A stretch of 64,000 nt of DNA from Bacillus sp. ISL-55 (GCF_018613155.1 NZ_JAGGQU010000031.1:118391-182390), one strand, 5' to 3'. Positions 17,362 through 26,883 are shown, counted from the stretch's first letter. The notes: generated by a model from the sequence alone, not told the origin. A program made the numbers and translations.

Positions 17362-18096
17362 TTATAAGGTTATTTCAAGACCTTCCCTGGCCAGGGTGAC
17401 CGGGCCGGAAAATAGTGTTGAAGCTTCGGAAACGAGCTGATCGATTTCACCATAATGAGGCAGGTGAGTCAATACCAGCTGCTTCACTCCCGCCTGGTTA
17501 GCGAGCTTTCCATTATCATAGCTGTTCATATGCCCTGCACCCTTGCCGTCCTGGTTACCATAGAAATTGCATTCTGAAAGCAATAAGTCAGCACCGGAAG
17601 CAAAAGGAATGAACTCTTCCTTAAAGGATGTATCAGCTGTATACACCAAAGACTTGCCGCCAGCTTCGATTCGCATTGCATAGCATGGAACTGGATGGAC
17701 TGCAGGGATAAAGGAGATGGTGAAAGGTCCGATTTCAAGTTTTTTTGCCGGGTCGTAGACCACTCCCTTTGTGATGTTTTTATATGTAAGTTTTGCGAAC
17801 TCCTGCTTGTCCAGTGCATGACCGTAAATCGGCAGCTGAGGCGATTTCTTTCCCAAAAACCCCTGGATCAGGCGTGCATGCTGCAGTACGCCGATGTCGG
17901 CAACATGATCAGGATGATAATGTGACAGCACCATCGCATCCAGTTCTTCAGGCTGCACGAAATTTTGGAGCTTCGCGAGCACGCCGCTGCCAAAGTCTAT
18001 CATGAGTTTAAAACCTTCATGTTCAAGCAAATATCCTGTGCTGGCTTCATTCACTTTGGGATATCCGCCCCAGAATCCTATTATTGTCAGCTTCAA
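17362..18096 (-). CDS. yhfI: Metallo-beta-lactamase-fold hydrolase, YhfI-like
   Basis: Protein of 244 residues, the size remembered for B. subtilis YhfI. It carries the metal-binding motif LSHYHPDH, the later ligand TADTS and the final TLAREG-type tail. The arrangement is RNase Z/phosphodiesterase-like, so a phosphodiesterase activity is plausible, but the substrate is unknown. The chosen start is the TTG at 18096, immediately behind GGAGGGC; the reading frame is open to 18150 without a ribosome binding site. Confidence 0.87.
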   Translation of the reverse strand: MKLTIIGFWGGYPKVNEASTGYLLEHEGFKLMIDFGSGVLAKLQNFVQPEELDAMVLSHYHPDHVADIGVLQHARLIQGFLGKKSPQLPIYGHALDKQEFAKLTYKNITKGVVYDPAKKLEIGPFTISFIPAVHPVPCYAMRIEAGGKSLVYTADTSFKEEFIPFASGADLLLSECNFYGNQDGKGAGHMNSYDNGKLANQAGVKQLVLTHLPHYGEIDQLVSEASTLFSGPVTLAREGLEITL

Positions 18097-18185
18097 TGAA
18101 TGCCCTCCTAAAATCACACGTTTTCTTTCACTATACTTCATTTTGCCCATTTTTTCACTTTAGTCGTTTTTTCAGAAAATTATGA

Positions 18186-18215
18186 TTGACTCTTTCCAGA
18201 CTGTTATAATACAAT
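18186..18215 (+). promoter_or_regulatory. Putative promoter of yhfH
   Basis: TTGACT (18186-18191) and TACAAT (18210-18215) with an 18-bp spacer, about 50 bp before the yhfH start. A TATAAT at 18205 overlaps but would leave only 13 bp. Confidence 0.4.
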
Positions 18216-18267
18216 ATAGTAAATAATAAGTCTGTACCAAAACAACTACTCAATTGGAGGGAACATC

Positions 18268-18402
18268 ATGATCGAAAATGTTGTAGAATTCTTTCGTAAT
18301 TTGCCAAAGAAGCAGTGCATGGAGTGTGGAGAAACAATTGATGAACAGCATGAATGCTATGGAAATAAGTGCGATGGATGCATGGACCCTGGCAAACTAT
18401 AA
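18268..18402 (+). CDS. yhfH: YhfH-family zinc-ribbon mini-protein
   Basis: Protein of 44 residues. The ATG at 18268 follows TTGGAGGGAACATC, one of the strongest ribosome binding sites in the window. Two Cys pairs, CMEC (17-20) and CDGC (35-38), could bind one zinc ion, and a further Cys lies at 30. Its size and position, divergent from yhfI, match B. subtilis YhfH. Function unknown. Confidence 0.85.
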   Translation: MIENVVEFFRNLPKKQCMECGETIDEQHECYGNKCDGCMDPGKL

Positions 18403-18480
18403 AAACTGAATCGTTTTCCTTCCCCGGTAATCCGGGTGTAATACAATCCCTTTCCCGCAGTTCCTAAACTGCACATGAAA

Positions 18481-18508
18481 AGCCAGCTCGTTCATTGAAC
18501 GGCTGGCT
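18481..18508. terminator. Bidirectional terminator between yhfH and yhgE
   Basis: Arms AGCCAGC/GCTGGCT, extended by CGTTCA/TGAACG. A T run follows on the plus strand (for yhfH); on the minus strand, where it ends yhgE, the following tract is weaker. Confidence 0.8.
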
Positions 18509-18517
18509 CTTTTTTCA

Positions 18518-20719
18518 TTATTCCTGCACTAAAACAGCAAATCTTCGCTTAAACATCCAATGAAAATAAACTGCTGTGCCTGCAGCCAGGACTGCAATAT
18601 ATCCGCCTAAAATTGCTGCATTTTGCCACATGAAACCGAAATCCCCGCTTGAGATGACAGCTTTGAATCCTTGGACTGAATAAGTCATTGGCAAGTATGC
18701 GTTAAACTTCTGCAGGAAGCCCGGAATCAATTCCAATGGGAATGTTCCTGCGCTTGTCGTAAGCTGTAAAATCAGGATGACGATGGCAACAAAACGGCCA
18801 GGGTCTCCTAACAATGTCACAAGGAACTGAATCAGTGCGATAAAAGTCAGGCTTGTGATAATGGAGAAGACCACGAAAAGCGGAACACTTTCTACGTCTA
18901 GTCCCAGCCCCTTGAGAAGGATGGCATCAGCTGCAAGTGCCTGCAATATTCCAATCCCTGTAAGGATGCCGAATTTGCTGAAGAACCAGCTTGCACCGCT
19001 TGAAGGGACTCCAGCCGGTTCCCTTAATGGGAATACGATCGAAAGCAGCAATGCACCGACAAATAACCCAAGAGATAAGAAATATGGTGCAAATCCTGTT
19101 CCATAGTTCGGAACTCCCTTGAATGTTTCATTCGCCAGCTTTACTGGTGCAGCAAGCATATTGTAGGTTTCCTCATCTGGGTTCACCTTTGCTTTTTCTG
19201 CTCCATCCTTAAGCTTTTCAGCAAGCTCGGAGGTTCCATCCGCCACCTTGGTGTTTCCTTCAGACAATTTTCCGGCACCAGATGCCAGTTTGTCTGCTCC
19301 GTCGGTCATGGCTGCAGAACCAGCTGCCAGCTGATCGATTCCGCCAACAAGTTTGGAACTTCCATTCGCCAGCTCAACAGAACCCGCTTTCGCCTCACTC
19401 AGCTTGTCACCGAACAGCTGAAGACCCGAATGGAATTCTTCTTGGCCGGCTGCCAGTTTTGCAGCACCAGTTTCCACTTGTCCGCTACCTGCTGCAAGCT
19501 TCGAGACTCCCTGCTGCAGCTCACCCTGTCCAGCAATGACTTTATTCAAGCCGGCTGATAATTCCCCAGAACCTGCAGCCAGTTTACCCGCTGAGTCTGA
19601 AAGTTGCGATGTCCCATTCTCAACATCTGCACTGCCTGCTTCAAGTTTGGCAAGCGCTGCGGCAAGCTCATTTTGTTTTTCAGGATAGGCACTTAATAAA
19701 GGCGCCATTGCCACCAATTGTTTTTGCAGCTCTTGAATGCCGGCATGAACTTGAGCTGCTCCGCCAGACGCCTTGTCAGCCCCTGCTTTCCAGGCTGTCA
19801 GATTTTGGCCAAGATTCTCTGATCCCTGTTCGATTTGTTTAGTACCCTCAATCAATTCTGGGATCTTGCTGTTTGCCTGGTCTAAACCTGCTTTTACTTG
19901 TGAAGCACCTGCCTGTAAATCTTTCTGGCCTGCCAGAAGTTGGCCCGAAGCATCCTCGAGCTTCGTTTCTCCTTCTTCCAATTGACCAAGTCCACCAGCG
20001 AGCTTTGCTGCTCCATTTGCCAACTCTTTGGCACCGGAATCAGCTGAGTTCATTCCCTGATTGAAGTCAATCGACTTGCTGGCTAGCACGGATAGATTGT
20101 CATAAAGCTCCTGGCTTCCATCCTTAAGCTTCACCGCACCGTCATTCAGTTCGGAAGCTCCGTCGCTCGCCTGGCCAAGTCCATCTGCCAGTTCGCTGAT
20201 TTTGTCAAACATCGTTTCCGCATACGTTTCAGAAACCTTTTCGGACACGGAAGCCTTGATTTTTTCTGCTGCTGTTCCGCCAATCTGAGCAGATAGGAAG
20301 TTGAAGCTTTCATTAGGAATATAAACGAGTTCAAGCTTTTCTGGATGTTCATCCATCAAAGTTGTTGCATTTTCAGAGAAATCTTTCGGGATTCTGATGA
20401 GCATATAATATTTTTGCTGCTCAAGTCCTTTTGTCCCTTCTTCCTCCGATACAAAGTCAAAACCAAAGTCGTTGCTTTCCCTCAGTTTTTCTACAAGGTC
20501 ATTACCGAGGTCAAGCTTCTCGCCGTCAATCGCTGACCCTGAATCACTGTTGACAACAGCTACAGGAAGATCGGAAAGGTGTTCATACGGATCCCAAAAT
20601 GCCCATAGGAACATTCCACTGTAAAGAACCGGAATGAACAAGACGGCAATGATTGGAATGAGAAGCTTCTTATTTCGAAAAATAGAAAGCAATTCTTGGG
20701 TGAATAGATTTTTTTTCAT
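18518..20719 (-). CDS. yhgE: YhgE/Pip-domain membrane protein (type VII/ABC-2-like exporter component)
   Basis: Membrane protein of 733 residues. One N-terminal helix (about 15-38) is followed by a large extracellular domain and five to six C-terminal helices typical of ABC-2-type permeases. The extracellular region carries a long run of degenerate repeats of the form L-x-x-G-A-x-x-L-x-x-G, roughly residues 185-510, predicted to be helical. The family includes phage-infection protein Pip of Lactococcus and B. subtilis YhgE. The substrate is unknown. GGAGG lies 7 bp before the ATG. It is adjacent to the yhgD regulator, and each gene has an ATGACC-N13-GGTCAT site upstream. Confidence 0.88.
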   Translation of the reverse strand: MKKNLFTQELLSIFRNKKLLIPIIAVLFIPVLYSGMFLWAFWDPYEHLSDLPVAVVNSDSGSAIDGEKLDLGNDLVEKLRESNDFGFDFVSEEEGTKGLEQQKYYMLIRIPKDFSENATTLMDEHPEKLELVYIPNESFNFLSAQIGGTAAEKIKASVSEKVSETYAETMFDKISELADGLGQASDGASELNDGAVKLKDGSQELYDNLSVLASKSIDFNQGMNSADSGAKELANGAAKLAGGLGQLEEGETKLEDASGQLLAGQKDLQAGASQVKAGLDQANSKIPELIEGTKQIEQGSENLGQNLTAWKAGADKASGGAAQVHAGIQELQKQLVAMAPLLSAYPEKQNELAAALAKLEAGSADVENGTSQLSDSAGKLAAGSGELSAGLNKVIAGQGELQQGVSKLAAGSGQVETGAAKLAAGQEEFHSGLQLFGDKLSEAKAGSVELANGSSKLVGGIDQLAAGSAAMTDGADKLASGAGKLSEGNTKVADGTSELAEKLKDGAEKAKVNPDEETYNMLAAPVKLANETFKGVPNYGTGFAPYFLSLGLFVGALLLSIVFPLREPAGVPSSGASWFFSKFGILTGIGILQALAADAILLKGLGLDVESVPLFVVFSIITSLTFIALIQFLVTLLGDPGRFVAIVILILQLTTSAGTFPLELIPGFLQKFNAYLPMTYSVQGFKAVISSGDFGFMWQNAAILGGYIAVLAAGTAVYFHWMFKRRFAVLVQE

Positions 20720-20743
20720 TTTTAGTCCTCCATGATGTAATTA

Positions 20744-20768
20744 ATGACCATTTCGTTCATTTGGTCAT
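20744..20768. promoter_or_regulatory. Predicted YhgD operator upstream of yhgE
   Basis: Inverted repeat ATGACC (20744-20749), 13 bp, GGTCAT (20763-20768), about 25-50 bp before the yhgE start. The same pattern and spacing occurs before yhgD. Confidence 0.6.
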
Positions 20769-20794
20769 TTTATTGTTAAAAATAAGGACTATCC

Positions 20795-21367
20795 TTAATC
20801 AGACAATCCTTTGAAGATATAAAACTCAAACAAATCAGAGATTTTTTCTTTTTCGATTGGTTCGTTCTTCTTTTCCCAGTCAAAAATCAGTGCGATATAA
20901 AGCTTCATCATGATAAACGATGTGATTTCCGGGTCGCATTCCTTTATTTCGCCCTTTTCGATTGCCTGGATGACTTTATCCTTAATGAAACCGAGGATGG
21001 CAGATTCAAGCTTATCCATGACTTCCACAACAGCAGGGGTACCGATGTCCCGTGCTTCCTGGGAAAGCTTGATCGTCAGCTGATGTTTCTTACGGAACTC
21101 CAACAGCCGATATAAAGCTCTGTGGACATTTTCATAAAAAGAATCTGCTGGATTCACAGCCTCATTTGCAACCTCTCTCATTTCTTTGATCAGACCATTA
21201 ATAATTTCATCAAAAAGCTGTTCCTTATTTTTAAAAAAAGTATAGATTGTGCCTTTCCCGACATTCGCCAGCTTTGCGACCTGATCTATCGTTGTTGCTT
21301 TATAGCCGTAGAGCGAAAAAGAATTATTGGCTGCCTCAATAATCTGCTGCCTCCGGTCGATTGCCAT
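20795..21367 (-). CDS. yhgD: TetR/AcrR-family transcriptional regulator, YhgD-like
   Basis: Protein of 190 residues with an N-terminal TetR helix-turn-helix (QIIEAANNSFSLYGYKATTI and VGKGTIYTFFKNKEQLFDEI, about residues 7-55) and a helical ligand-binding C-terminus. B. subtilis YhgD has practically the same size and also precedes yhgE. It probably represses yhgE and itself. The ATG at 21367 follows ATGGAGGTGTAG; the upstream open frame contains the predicted operator and is not coding. The inducer is unknown. Confidence 0.88.
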   Translation of the reverse strand: MAIDRRQQIIEAANNSFSLYGYKATTIDQVAKLANVGKGTIYTFFKNKEQLFDEIINGLIKEMREVANEAVNPADSFYENVHRALYRLLEFRKKHQLTIKLSQEARDIGTPAVVEVMDKLESAILGFIKDKVIQAIEKGEIKECDPEITSFIMMKLYIALIFDWEKKNEPIEKEKISDLFEFYIFKGLSD

Positions 21368-21384
21368 GACTACACCTCCATAAA

Positions 21385-21409
21385 ATGACCGAATGAGAAA
21401 AATGGTCAT
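21385..21409. promoter_or_regulatory. Predicted YhgD autoregulatory operator
   Basis: ATGACC (21385-21390), 13 bp, GGTCAT (21404-21409) about 20 bp before yhgD; same half-sites and spacing as the copy upstream of yhgE. Confidence 0.6.
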
Positions 21410-21465
21410 TTCGTCACAAATTAATTTATCACATCTTTTACACTGTGGCAAGTGTGTAAAATAAA

Positions 21466-21486
21466 AAAACCCTTAAAAAGGGTTTT
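21466..21486 (-). terminator. Terminator of the hemEHY operon
   Basis: Arms AAAACCC/GGGTTTT around an A-rich loop with T runs on the minus strand, directly after the hemY stop. Confidence 0.8.
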
Positions 21487-22914
21487 TTATTGATTAAGCT
21501 GTAAAAATCCAAGAATTTTTTCGACCGCGGCTTCTCCCTGGTCTATGCAGTCAGGAAGCCCGACTCCTTCAAAAGAGCTACCTCCAACAAAAATGCCGGG
21601 AAGTTCCCTTTCAAGGTCACTCTTCAGATTGGCCACTCTCTGCTTATGTCCGACCGTATACTGCGGCATTGCCTCTTTCCAGCGGGAAACAACGGCAAAT
21701 TCTGGTTGCGCCTGGATATCCATTGTTTTATTTAAATCCACAAGTGCGATTTTGATGATTTCATCGTCCGAAAGCTCAACAATCGCCTCATCACCTGGCC
21801 TGCCGACATAAAGACGGAGCAATACTTTTCCTTCCGGAGTAGTATGCGGCCATTTTTTATGTGTCCAGGTGCAGGCAGTGATTGTATAATCACTATTCCG
21901 TGATACAACGAATCCAGTACCGTCAATATCTTCTTTTATGACACTTTCCGGAAATGCCATCGCAACTGTCGCCACGGATGTTGAAGGCATATTTCGGAAT
22001 GGATCAAAAATATGTTCATGATCTGAGAACATATGAAGTGCAGCTTCATGTGGTGCAGATACGAGGATACTATCGGCATCCACTGTTTCCCCGCTGCTCA
22101 GCCTCATACGGTAGCCATTTTCCTGCTTGCTTACTTTATCGACCCGGATCCCTTTTATCACAGAACCTGGTTCAAGTTTCGACTCAATTGCATCGACAAA
22201 AGATTGCAAACCTGAAGTTACCGTCAGGAACATTCCCTTTTTCTTGGCCTGCCCGGTTTCAGCAGGTTTCTTTTTCGCCGAGGGAGTCGTTTTCTTTGTA
22301 CCAAGAATCAGGCTCCCGTATTTCTGCTCGACCTGATAGAATTGCGGAAAGGTTGATAATAGACTCATGTTATCAATGTCCCCGGCATAGATTCCGGAGA
22401 GCAGAGGCTCGATCAGATTTTCAACGACTTCATCGCCAAGCCTGCGGCGGAAAAATTCACCTAATGACTGATCGCCTTCCACCTTGGAAGGCGGCATAAA
22501 GAAGTCCCCTGCAGCCCGGAACTTACCTGGCCATGAAAACAGACCGGTTGTAACAAAAGGGGCGATTTGTGTAGGAATCCCCATCACTGATCCTCCAGGC
22601 ATAGGGTGGAGCTTGTCCTTCACTAACACATATGATTTCCCCGTACTGTTATTGACTAATTTATCTCCTAGTCCTACTTCCCTGGCCAGTCGTCCTGCAC
22701 TCTCTTTTCTTTCCAGGAAAGAATCCGGTCCTCTTTCAATGACAAAGCCATCTTTAACATACGTTTGCATTTTCCCGCCAACACGATGAGAGGCTTCGAC
22801 CAGTTTCACATCAAGCGGAAGCTGGTTCTCCCTGGCATGCTTTTGCAAATAATATGCAGCCGCCAAACCAGTTATGCCCCCACCTACGATTACAACTTTC
22901 TTCTTTTCTGTCAC
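21487..22914 (-). CDS. hemY: Coproporphyrinogen III / protoporphyrinogen oxidase HemY (CgoX)
   Basis: FAD enzyme of 475 residues from the coproporphyrin-dependent heme pathway of Gram-positives; it oxidises coproporphyrinogen III to coproporphyrin III. The Rossmann FAD motif VVIVGGGITGLAAAYYL is at the start, the ERGPDSFL segment lies near residue 58, and GGSSFEGVGLPDCIDQG forms the C-terminal FAD contact. It starts at a GTG (22914) behind AAGAAGGCG. It is last in the order hemE-hemH-hemY, with a 25-bp gap after hemH. Confidence 0.95.
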   Translation of the reverse strand: MTEKKKVVIVGGGITGLAAAYYLQKHARENQLPLDVKLVEASHRVGGKMQTYVKDGFVIERGPDSFLERKESAGRLAREVGLGDKLVNNSTGKSYVLVKDKLHPMPGGSVMGIPTQIAPFVTTGLFSWPGKFRAAGDFFMPPSKVEGDQSLGEFFRRRLGDEVVENLIEPLLSGIYAGDIDNMSLLSTFPQFYQVEQKYGSLILGTKKTTPSAKKKPAETGQAKKKGMFLTVTSGLQSFVDAIESKLEPGSVIKGIRVDKVSKQENGYRMRLSSGETVDADSILVSAPHEAALHMFSDHEHIFDPFRNMPSTSVATVAMAFPESVIKEDIDGTGFVVSRNSDYTITACTWTHKKWPHTTPEGKVLLRLYVGRPGDEAIVELSDDEIIKIALVDLNKTMDIQAQPEFAVVSRWKEAMPQYTVGHKQRVANLKSDLERELPGIFVGGSSFEGVGLPDCIDQGEAAVEKILGFLQLNQ

Positions 22915-22939
22915 GGTAAATCGCCTTCTTTTACTAGAT

Positions 22940-23878
22940 TTAGCTTGAAGATGACAGCTTCTTTAAAATGACATCTGCCATTGCGTCAATAAATTCCGGC
23001 TCTGCATTCGGCATTGGCGGTCTGTAATAGCTGGCCCCGATTTCATCCGTCACGACCTTGCATTCATAGTCATTGTCATACAGTACTTCAAGATGTTCGG
23101 ACACAAATCCAGCCGGCACATAAACGAATGCTTTATAGCCATGCTCCTCGAACAGCTCTCTCGTCAAATCCTGGACATCCGGCCCAAGCCATGGTTCCGG
23201 TGTGTTACCGGCGCTTTGCCAGCCTACTGCGTAATTCTTTACACCGGCCTGCTTGGCGATCAAGTCAGCTGTTTCCTTTAATTGTTCAGGGTATGGATCG
23301 CCCATCTGGAGGATTTTCTCCGGAAGGCTATGGGCAGAAACGATCAAAACTGACTTTTCCTTCTCATCAGCAGGCATCTCTGCAAACGTTTTTGCCACAC
23401 GGTCAGACCAGTACTTGATGAATTTCGGTTCATCATACCAGCTTTCCACGGAGACGATCTCAGGTCCGCCAAGTTTGGCAGCTTCTTCCTTCGCCCGGCC
23501 ATTATAGGACTTCACACTGAAGGTTGAAAAATGCGGAGCTAGGACGATGCTGACCGCCTCTTCAATTCCGTCTTCATGCATTTGCTTAACAGCGTCTTCG
23601 ATAAAAGGCTCAATATGCTTCAATCCTAAATACATTTTGAATTCCACTTCATCCTGGATACTGTTCAAATGCTGTTCCAGTTTCTCGCCTTGTTCCACCG
23701 TGATTTTCGCAAGCGGAGAAATGCCGCCAATCGCTTCATACCGATTTTGCAGGTCTTCAAGCATTTCCGGTGCCGGCGGACGTCCGCGGCGGATATGTGT
23801 ATAGTAACGTTCAATATCTTCTTCTTTGTAGGGTGTGCCATACGCCATCACAAGCAAACCCATCTTTTTCTTCGTCAT
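22940..23878 (-). CDS. hemH: Coproporphyrin III ferrochelatase HemH (CpfC)
   Basis: Soluble ferrochelatase of 312 residues that inserts Fe(II) into coproporphyrin III. Visible are the N-terminal [15 protein letters not shown], the catalytic His in [12 protein letters not shown] and the [19 protein letters not shown] segment. Length is typical of the monomeric Firmicute enzyme. ATG behind GAAGAGGTGC. It is the middle gene of hemEHY. Confidence 0.95.
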   Translation of the reverse strand: MTKKKMGLLVMAYGTPYKEEDIERYYTHIRRGRPPAPEMLEDLQNRYEAIGGISPLAKITVEQGEKLEQHLNSIQDEVEFKMYLGLKHIEPFIEDAVKQMHEDGIEEAVSIVLAPHFSTFSVKSYNGRAKEEAAKLGGPEIVSVESWYDEPKFIKYWSDRVAKTFAEMPADEKEKSVLIVSAHSLPEKILQMGDPYPEQLKETADLIAKQAGVKNYAVGWQSAGNTPEPWLGPDVQDLTRELFEEHGYKAFVYVPAGFVSEHLEVLYDNDYECKVVTDEIGASYYRPPMPNAEPEFIDAMADVILKKLSSSS

Positions 23879-23968
23879 GATTGCACCTCTTCTTCCAGTC
23901 TCTAAGCTTTTATTCTGCCAAAAACAGCTCTAATTTACCAAATCTAATGCTCTGATAGGGAATAGAAA

Positions 23969-25015
23969 CTATTTGCCCAGCTTTGAAGCAGAATACTCAT
24001 GGATAAATGCAGTCAATTTTTTCAGCGTATCAGGGTTCACCGATGGGAAGACACCATGTCCCAGGTTGAAGATGTAGCCTGGCTGTGCCATACCCTGATC
24101 AAGGATTGCTTTCGCCTTTTCTTCAATTACGTCCCAAGGTGCAAGCAGGATCGCCGGATCGAGATTTCCCATGACCGTTTTATTAATGCCTAGCTCACGG
24201 GCTTCGCTTATCTGCAAGCGCCAATCAAGGCCTACTACATCAAGTGGAAGGTCATGCCATTCCATGGCAAGGTGGCTTGCACCCACACCAAACATGATCA
24301 AAGGCACATTCTCGTTTCTCAACTCAGAGAAAATTCTGTTCATGACTGGTTTGATGAATGTGCGGTAATCCTGGACATTCAATGCGCCAACCCATGAGTC
24401 AAAGATCTGGATTGCTTTAGCTCCAGCCTTGACTTGGGATTTGACATAGGTAATCACCATATCGCCAAGCTTGTCCATCAGTGCGTACCATGCTTCCGGC
24501 TGGGCATACATGAAAGCCTTTGTCTTATTGTAGTTCTTTGAAGGTCCGCCTTCGATCATATAGCTCGCAAGTGTGAATGGCGCTCCGGAAAAACCGATCA
24601 ATGGAACAGACAGCTGCTCTTGTGTAAGAAGCTTGATTGTATCAAGAACATACGGAATGTCAGACTCAGGATTAATGGTGCCCAATTTCTCCACATCCGA
24701 CAGTGATGTGATTGGATTTGAGATTACTGGCCCGATGCCTGATTTGATTTCAACGTCAACACCCATCGCAGGGAGCGGAGTCATGATATCTTTATAAAGG
24801 ATGGCAGCATCAACGCCATACTGTTCTACCGGCAGCCTTGTGACATAGGCGCAAAGTTCAGGCTGATGGGTGATCTCGAACAGGGAATATTTTTCTTTGA
24901 TTTCTCTATATTCAGGCTGGGAACGGCCAGCTTGTCTCATATACCATACAGGGACATGGTCCGTTTTTTCCCCTCTGGCTGCTTTTAGGAAAGTATCATT
25001 GATTATCTTGCTCAT
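23969..25015 (-). CDS. hemE: Uroporphyrinogen decarboxylase HemE
   Basis: Enzyme of 348 residues that decarboxylates uroporphyrinogen III to coproporphyrinogen III. Signature sequences are [17 protein letters not shown] at the N-terminus, [17 protein letters not shown], and [14 protein letters not shown] near the C-terminus. ATG behind GAAAGGTGG. It is the first gene of hemEHY. No specific regulatory site was recognised in the AT-rich 5' region; only a weak, imperfect catabolite-response-like sequence is seen near 25165. Confidence 0.96.
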   Translation of the reverse strand: MSKIINDTFLKAARGEKTDHVPVWYMRQAGRSQPEYREIKEKYSLFEITHQPELCAYVTRLPVEQYGVDAAILYKDIMTPLPAMGVDVEIKSGIGPVISNPITSLSDVEKLGTINPESDIPYVLDTIKLLTQEQLSVPLIGFSGAPFTLASYMIEGGPSKNYNKTKAFMYAQPEAWYALMDKLGDMVITYVKSQVKAGAKAIQIFDSWVGALNVQDYRTFIKPVMNRIFSELRNENVPLIMFGVGASHLAMEWHDLPLDVVGLDWRLQISEARELGINKTVMGNLDPAILLAPWDVIEEKAKAILDQGMAQPGYIFNLGHGVFPSVNPDTLKKLTAFIHEYSASKLGK

Positions 25016-25276
25016 TAAGTGTGGTCCACCTTTCAGTAATGTCTGTATTCCATTGTAATATAAAAAGATTCAAATAAAAAACACCTATTTTCCAATGAGA
25101 AAACAGACTTCTTCATTTTTATAAAAAAACAAACTATATACACTATATCGTTTTTACGCTCCTATTTCATAGCAAACGCTTTAAATTGTTGAAAATTAGA
25201 CGTTTTTTTGTTTTTAGCTTCTCTAAAAGAGGGAAAATAGATTAAGGTGTGAAATCAATATAATAGAAGGAAGTCA

Positions 25277-25575
25277 GGCTCTGTTGAACAAGGCTGTTGA
25301 TTTTCGTTCCAGGCGCTTCGCTTTCCGCAGGAAGAATATGAAAAAGACCAACTACCGTCTTTTTCATAATCAATTCTTCCTCGGGGCTGGCGCTGAGCCT
25401 CCTCGTCGCTTTGCTCCTGCGGGGTCTCACCTGACCAGCTGCGCCCGCAGGACATTGATTTGGCTTCCTTGAACCTGCCCACGCACGAAGGAAATGCGTT
25501 GGCATTTTCGAGGAGTCTACGCGCCTTCCACTACAATCAACAGGCGTAAAAACAACATTTGGCTTTAACAGAGCC
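25277..25575. repeat. 299-bp extragenic element with terminal inverted repeats
   Basis: Outer ends GGCTCTGTT (25277) and AACAGAGCC (ending 25575) are perfectly inverted. Inside them a second imperfect inverted pair occurs (TGTTGATT...AGGCGC against GCGCCTT...AATCAACA). The centre contains a separate hairpin GAAAAAGAC/GTCTTTTTC near 25338-25370 and a GC-rich block. No transposase. It resembles the non-autonomous, CAGGCGCTTCGCTTTCCGC-containing repeats seen in many Bacillaceae genomes. It occupies the place where B. subtilis has pbpF. Confidence 0.75.
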
Positions 25576-25598
25576 AATAATTTAAATGAGGTGAAAAG

Positions 25599-26108
25599 AT
25601 GAATCTATTCATTACATCAGGAACAGCAGATTTTCTATTGAAATTAAAAGAGAAGCACCAGGGCGAAAAAATGGTCCTGATGAACAACAACGAATCATCC
25701 ATCCTTGTCCATGAGACTGAAGGGAAGACTTTATTCAGTTCGCCAAGGAAATATGAAGTGATCGATTCTGCCGGCACTCTCGGCCATGAAGGATTTGCTG
25801 TCTTTAATAATATCCCTGTAACGGATGAGGGAAGGCCGCTTTTTGAGGACCGATTTTTGAACCGGCCAAGGATGATTGAGAACGAACCGGGATTTGTGGC
25901 CATACGCGTACTGCGGCCATTGAGCTCCAATACCTACATCATCATGACCATCTGGGATAAAGAGAGCTCATTTGAAAACTGGCAAAAATCAAAGGCCTAT
26001 GCCCATGCACATAAGAATCGCGGTACAGAGGCTGGAATTGATGGTGCAAAGCCAAATATTTTTGAGAGCGCATCGTATGTATCAAAATATTATATTGAAG
26101 GCGAATGA
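25599..26108 (+). CDS. hmoB: Heme-degrading monooxygenase HmoB-like (YhgC)
   Basis: Protein of 169 residues with a C-terminal ABM (antibiotic biosynthesis monooxygenase) ferredoxin-like domain from about residue 65. It includes NEPGFVAIRVLRPL, IIMTIWDKESSFENWQKS and the likely heme-ligand His in KAYAHAHKN. HmoB enzymes open the heme ring to release iron. B. subtilis hmoB (yhgC) likewise neighbours the hemEHY genes. ATG behind AATGAGGTG. The N-terminal half is the family-specific extension. A hairpin terminator follows. Confidence 0.87.
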   Translation: MNLFITSGTADFLLKLKEKHQGEKMVLMNNNESSILVHETEGKTLFSSPRKYEVIDSAGTLGHEGFAVFNNIPVTDEGRPLFEDRFLNRPRMIENEPGFVAIRVLRPLSSNTYIIMTIWDKESSFENWQKSKAYAHAHKNRGTEAGIDGAKPNIFESASYVSKYYIEGE

Positions 26109-26120
26109 TGTTGCCTTTTG

Positions 26121-26147
26121 GCGCCTCCATTTATGTGATGGATGGCG
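26121..26147 (+). terminator. Terminator of hmoB
   Basis: Arms GCGCC-CCAT/ATGG-GGCGC followed by a run of eight T. Confidence 0.8.
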
Positions 26148-26213
26148 CTTTTTTTATTCCCTGCTCCTTTTCATTCCTAAATCACAGCTGAGAATAGGCC
26201 CCATAATAAAGAG

Positions 26214-26251
26214 GATGCCATTTCATGACACCCTCCCCTCCTTATGGCATC
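26214..26251 (-). terminator. Terminator of liaFSR
   Basis: Arms GATGCCAT/ATGGCATC with a long loop, overlapping the liaR stop; the minus strand continues CCTCTTTATTATGG, a modest T tract. Confidence 0.55.
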
Positions 26252-26883
26252 TTGATCAATCCGTTTCGATTCGCATAAACGGCAGCCTGCGTCCTGTCTG
26301 TTAAACCTAATTTTCCTAGTATGTTTGAAACATGAGTTTTTACTGTTTTCACGCCGATGAATAATTCTTCGCTGATTTGCTGGTTTGTCATGCCTTCACC
26401 AATACATTTCAGGACATCTAGCTCCCGTTCTGTCAGTTCATCGTGGGGCTTGCGTTCCTGCGGTCTTAGTCTTTTCATCATCCTATTGGCCACTTTTGGT
26501 TCAATGACGGTTTCCCCTCTGGACGCTTTTTCAATCGCCATGATGACTTCAGAAGCGGACGCTGTTTTTAGCATATAGCTGAATGCTCCTGCTTCGATGG
26601 CCGGAAAAACCTGTTCATCGTCATAAAAGCTTGTGATGATGATAATTTTGCATTCTGGATAAAAGCTTAAAATCTCCCTGGTTGCATCAATACCCGATCC
26701 ATTCTCCATTAACAGGTCCATCAGGACAACATCCGGTTTCGTTTCCTTTACAAGTGAAACTGCCTTATTACCACCATCCGCCTCCCCGACAATCTCGATT
26801 GCTGGTTCAGTCTCCAAATAGGAAATGATGCCTTTTCTGACCATTTCATGATCATCTACTACCACAACCCTAATTTTCCCCAT
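26242..26883 (-). CDS. liaR: LiaR-like NarL/FixJ-family response regulator
   Basis: Protein of 213 residues. The receiver domain has the acidic pair Asp10/Asp11, phospho-acceptor Asp56 (VVLMDLLM) and the conserved Lys in YMLKTASA; the C-terminal LuxR-type helix-turn-helix is LTERELDVLKCIGEGMTNQQ and onward. With LiaS it forms the cell-envelope stress two-component system that responds to lipid II-interfering agents. Its ATG overlaps the liaS stop (TAATG), so it is translationally coupled. The gene order F-S-R is the conserved Lia arrangement. Confidence 0.9.
   Translation of the reverse strand: MGKIRVVVVDDHEMVRKGIISYLETEPAIEIVGEADGGNKAVSLVKETKPDVVLMDLLMENGSGIDATREILSFYPECKIIIITSFYDDEQVFPAIEAGAFSYMLKTASASEVIMAIEKASRGETVIEPKVANRMMKRLRPQERKPHDELTERELDVLKCIGEGMTNQQISEELFIGVKTVKTHVSNILGKLGLTDRTQAAVYANRNGLIKMP

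Noticed and set aside
25160..25175. Catabolite-responsive element upstream of hemE
   Set aside because: AGCAAACGCTTTA-type sequence matches only about 12 of 14 consensus positions and lies far from the start; too weak to list.
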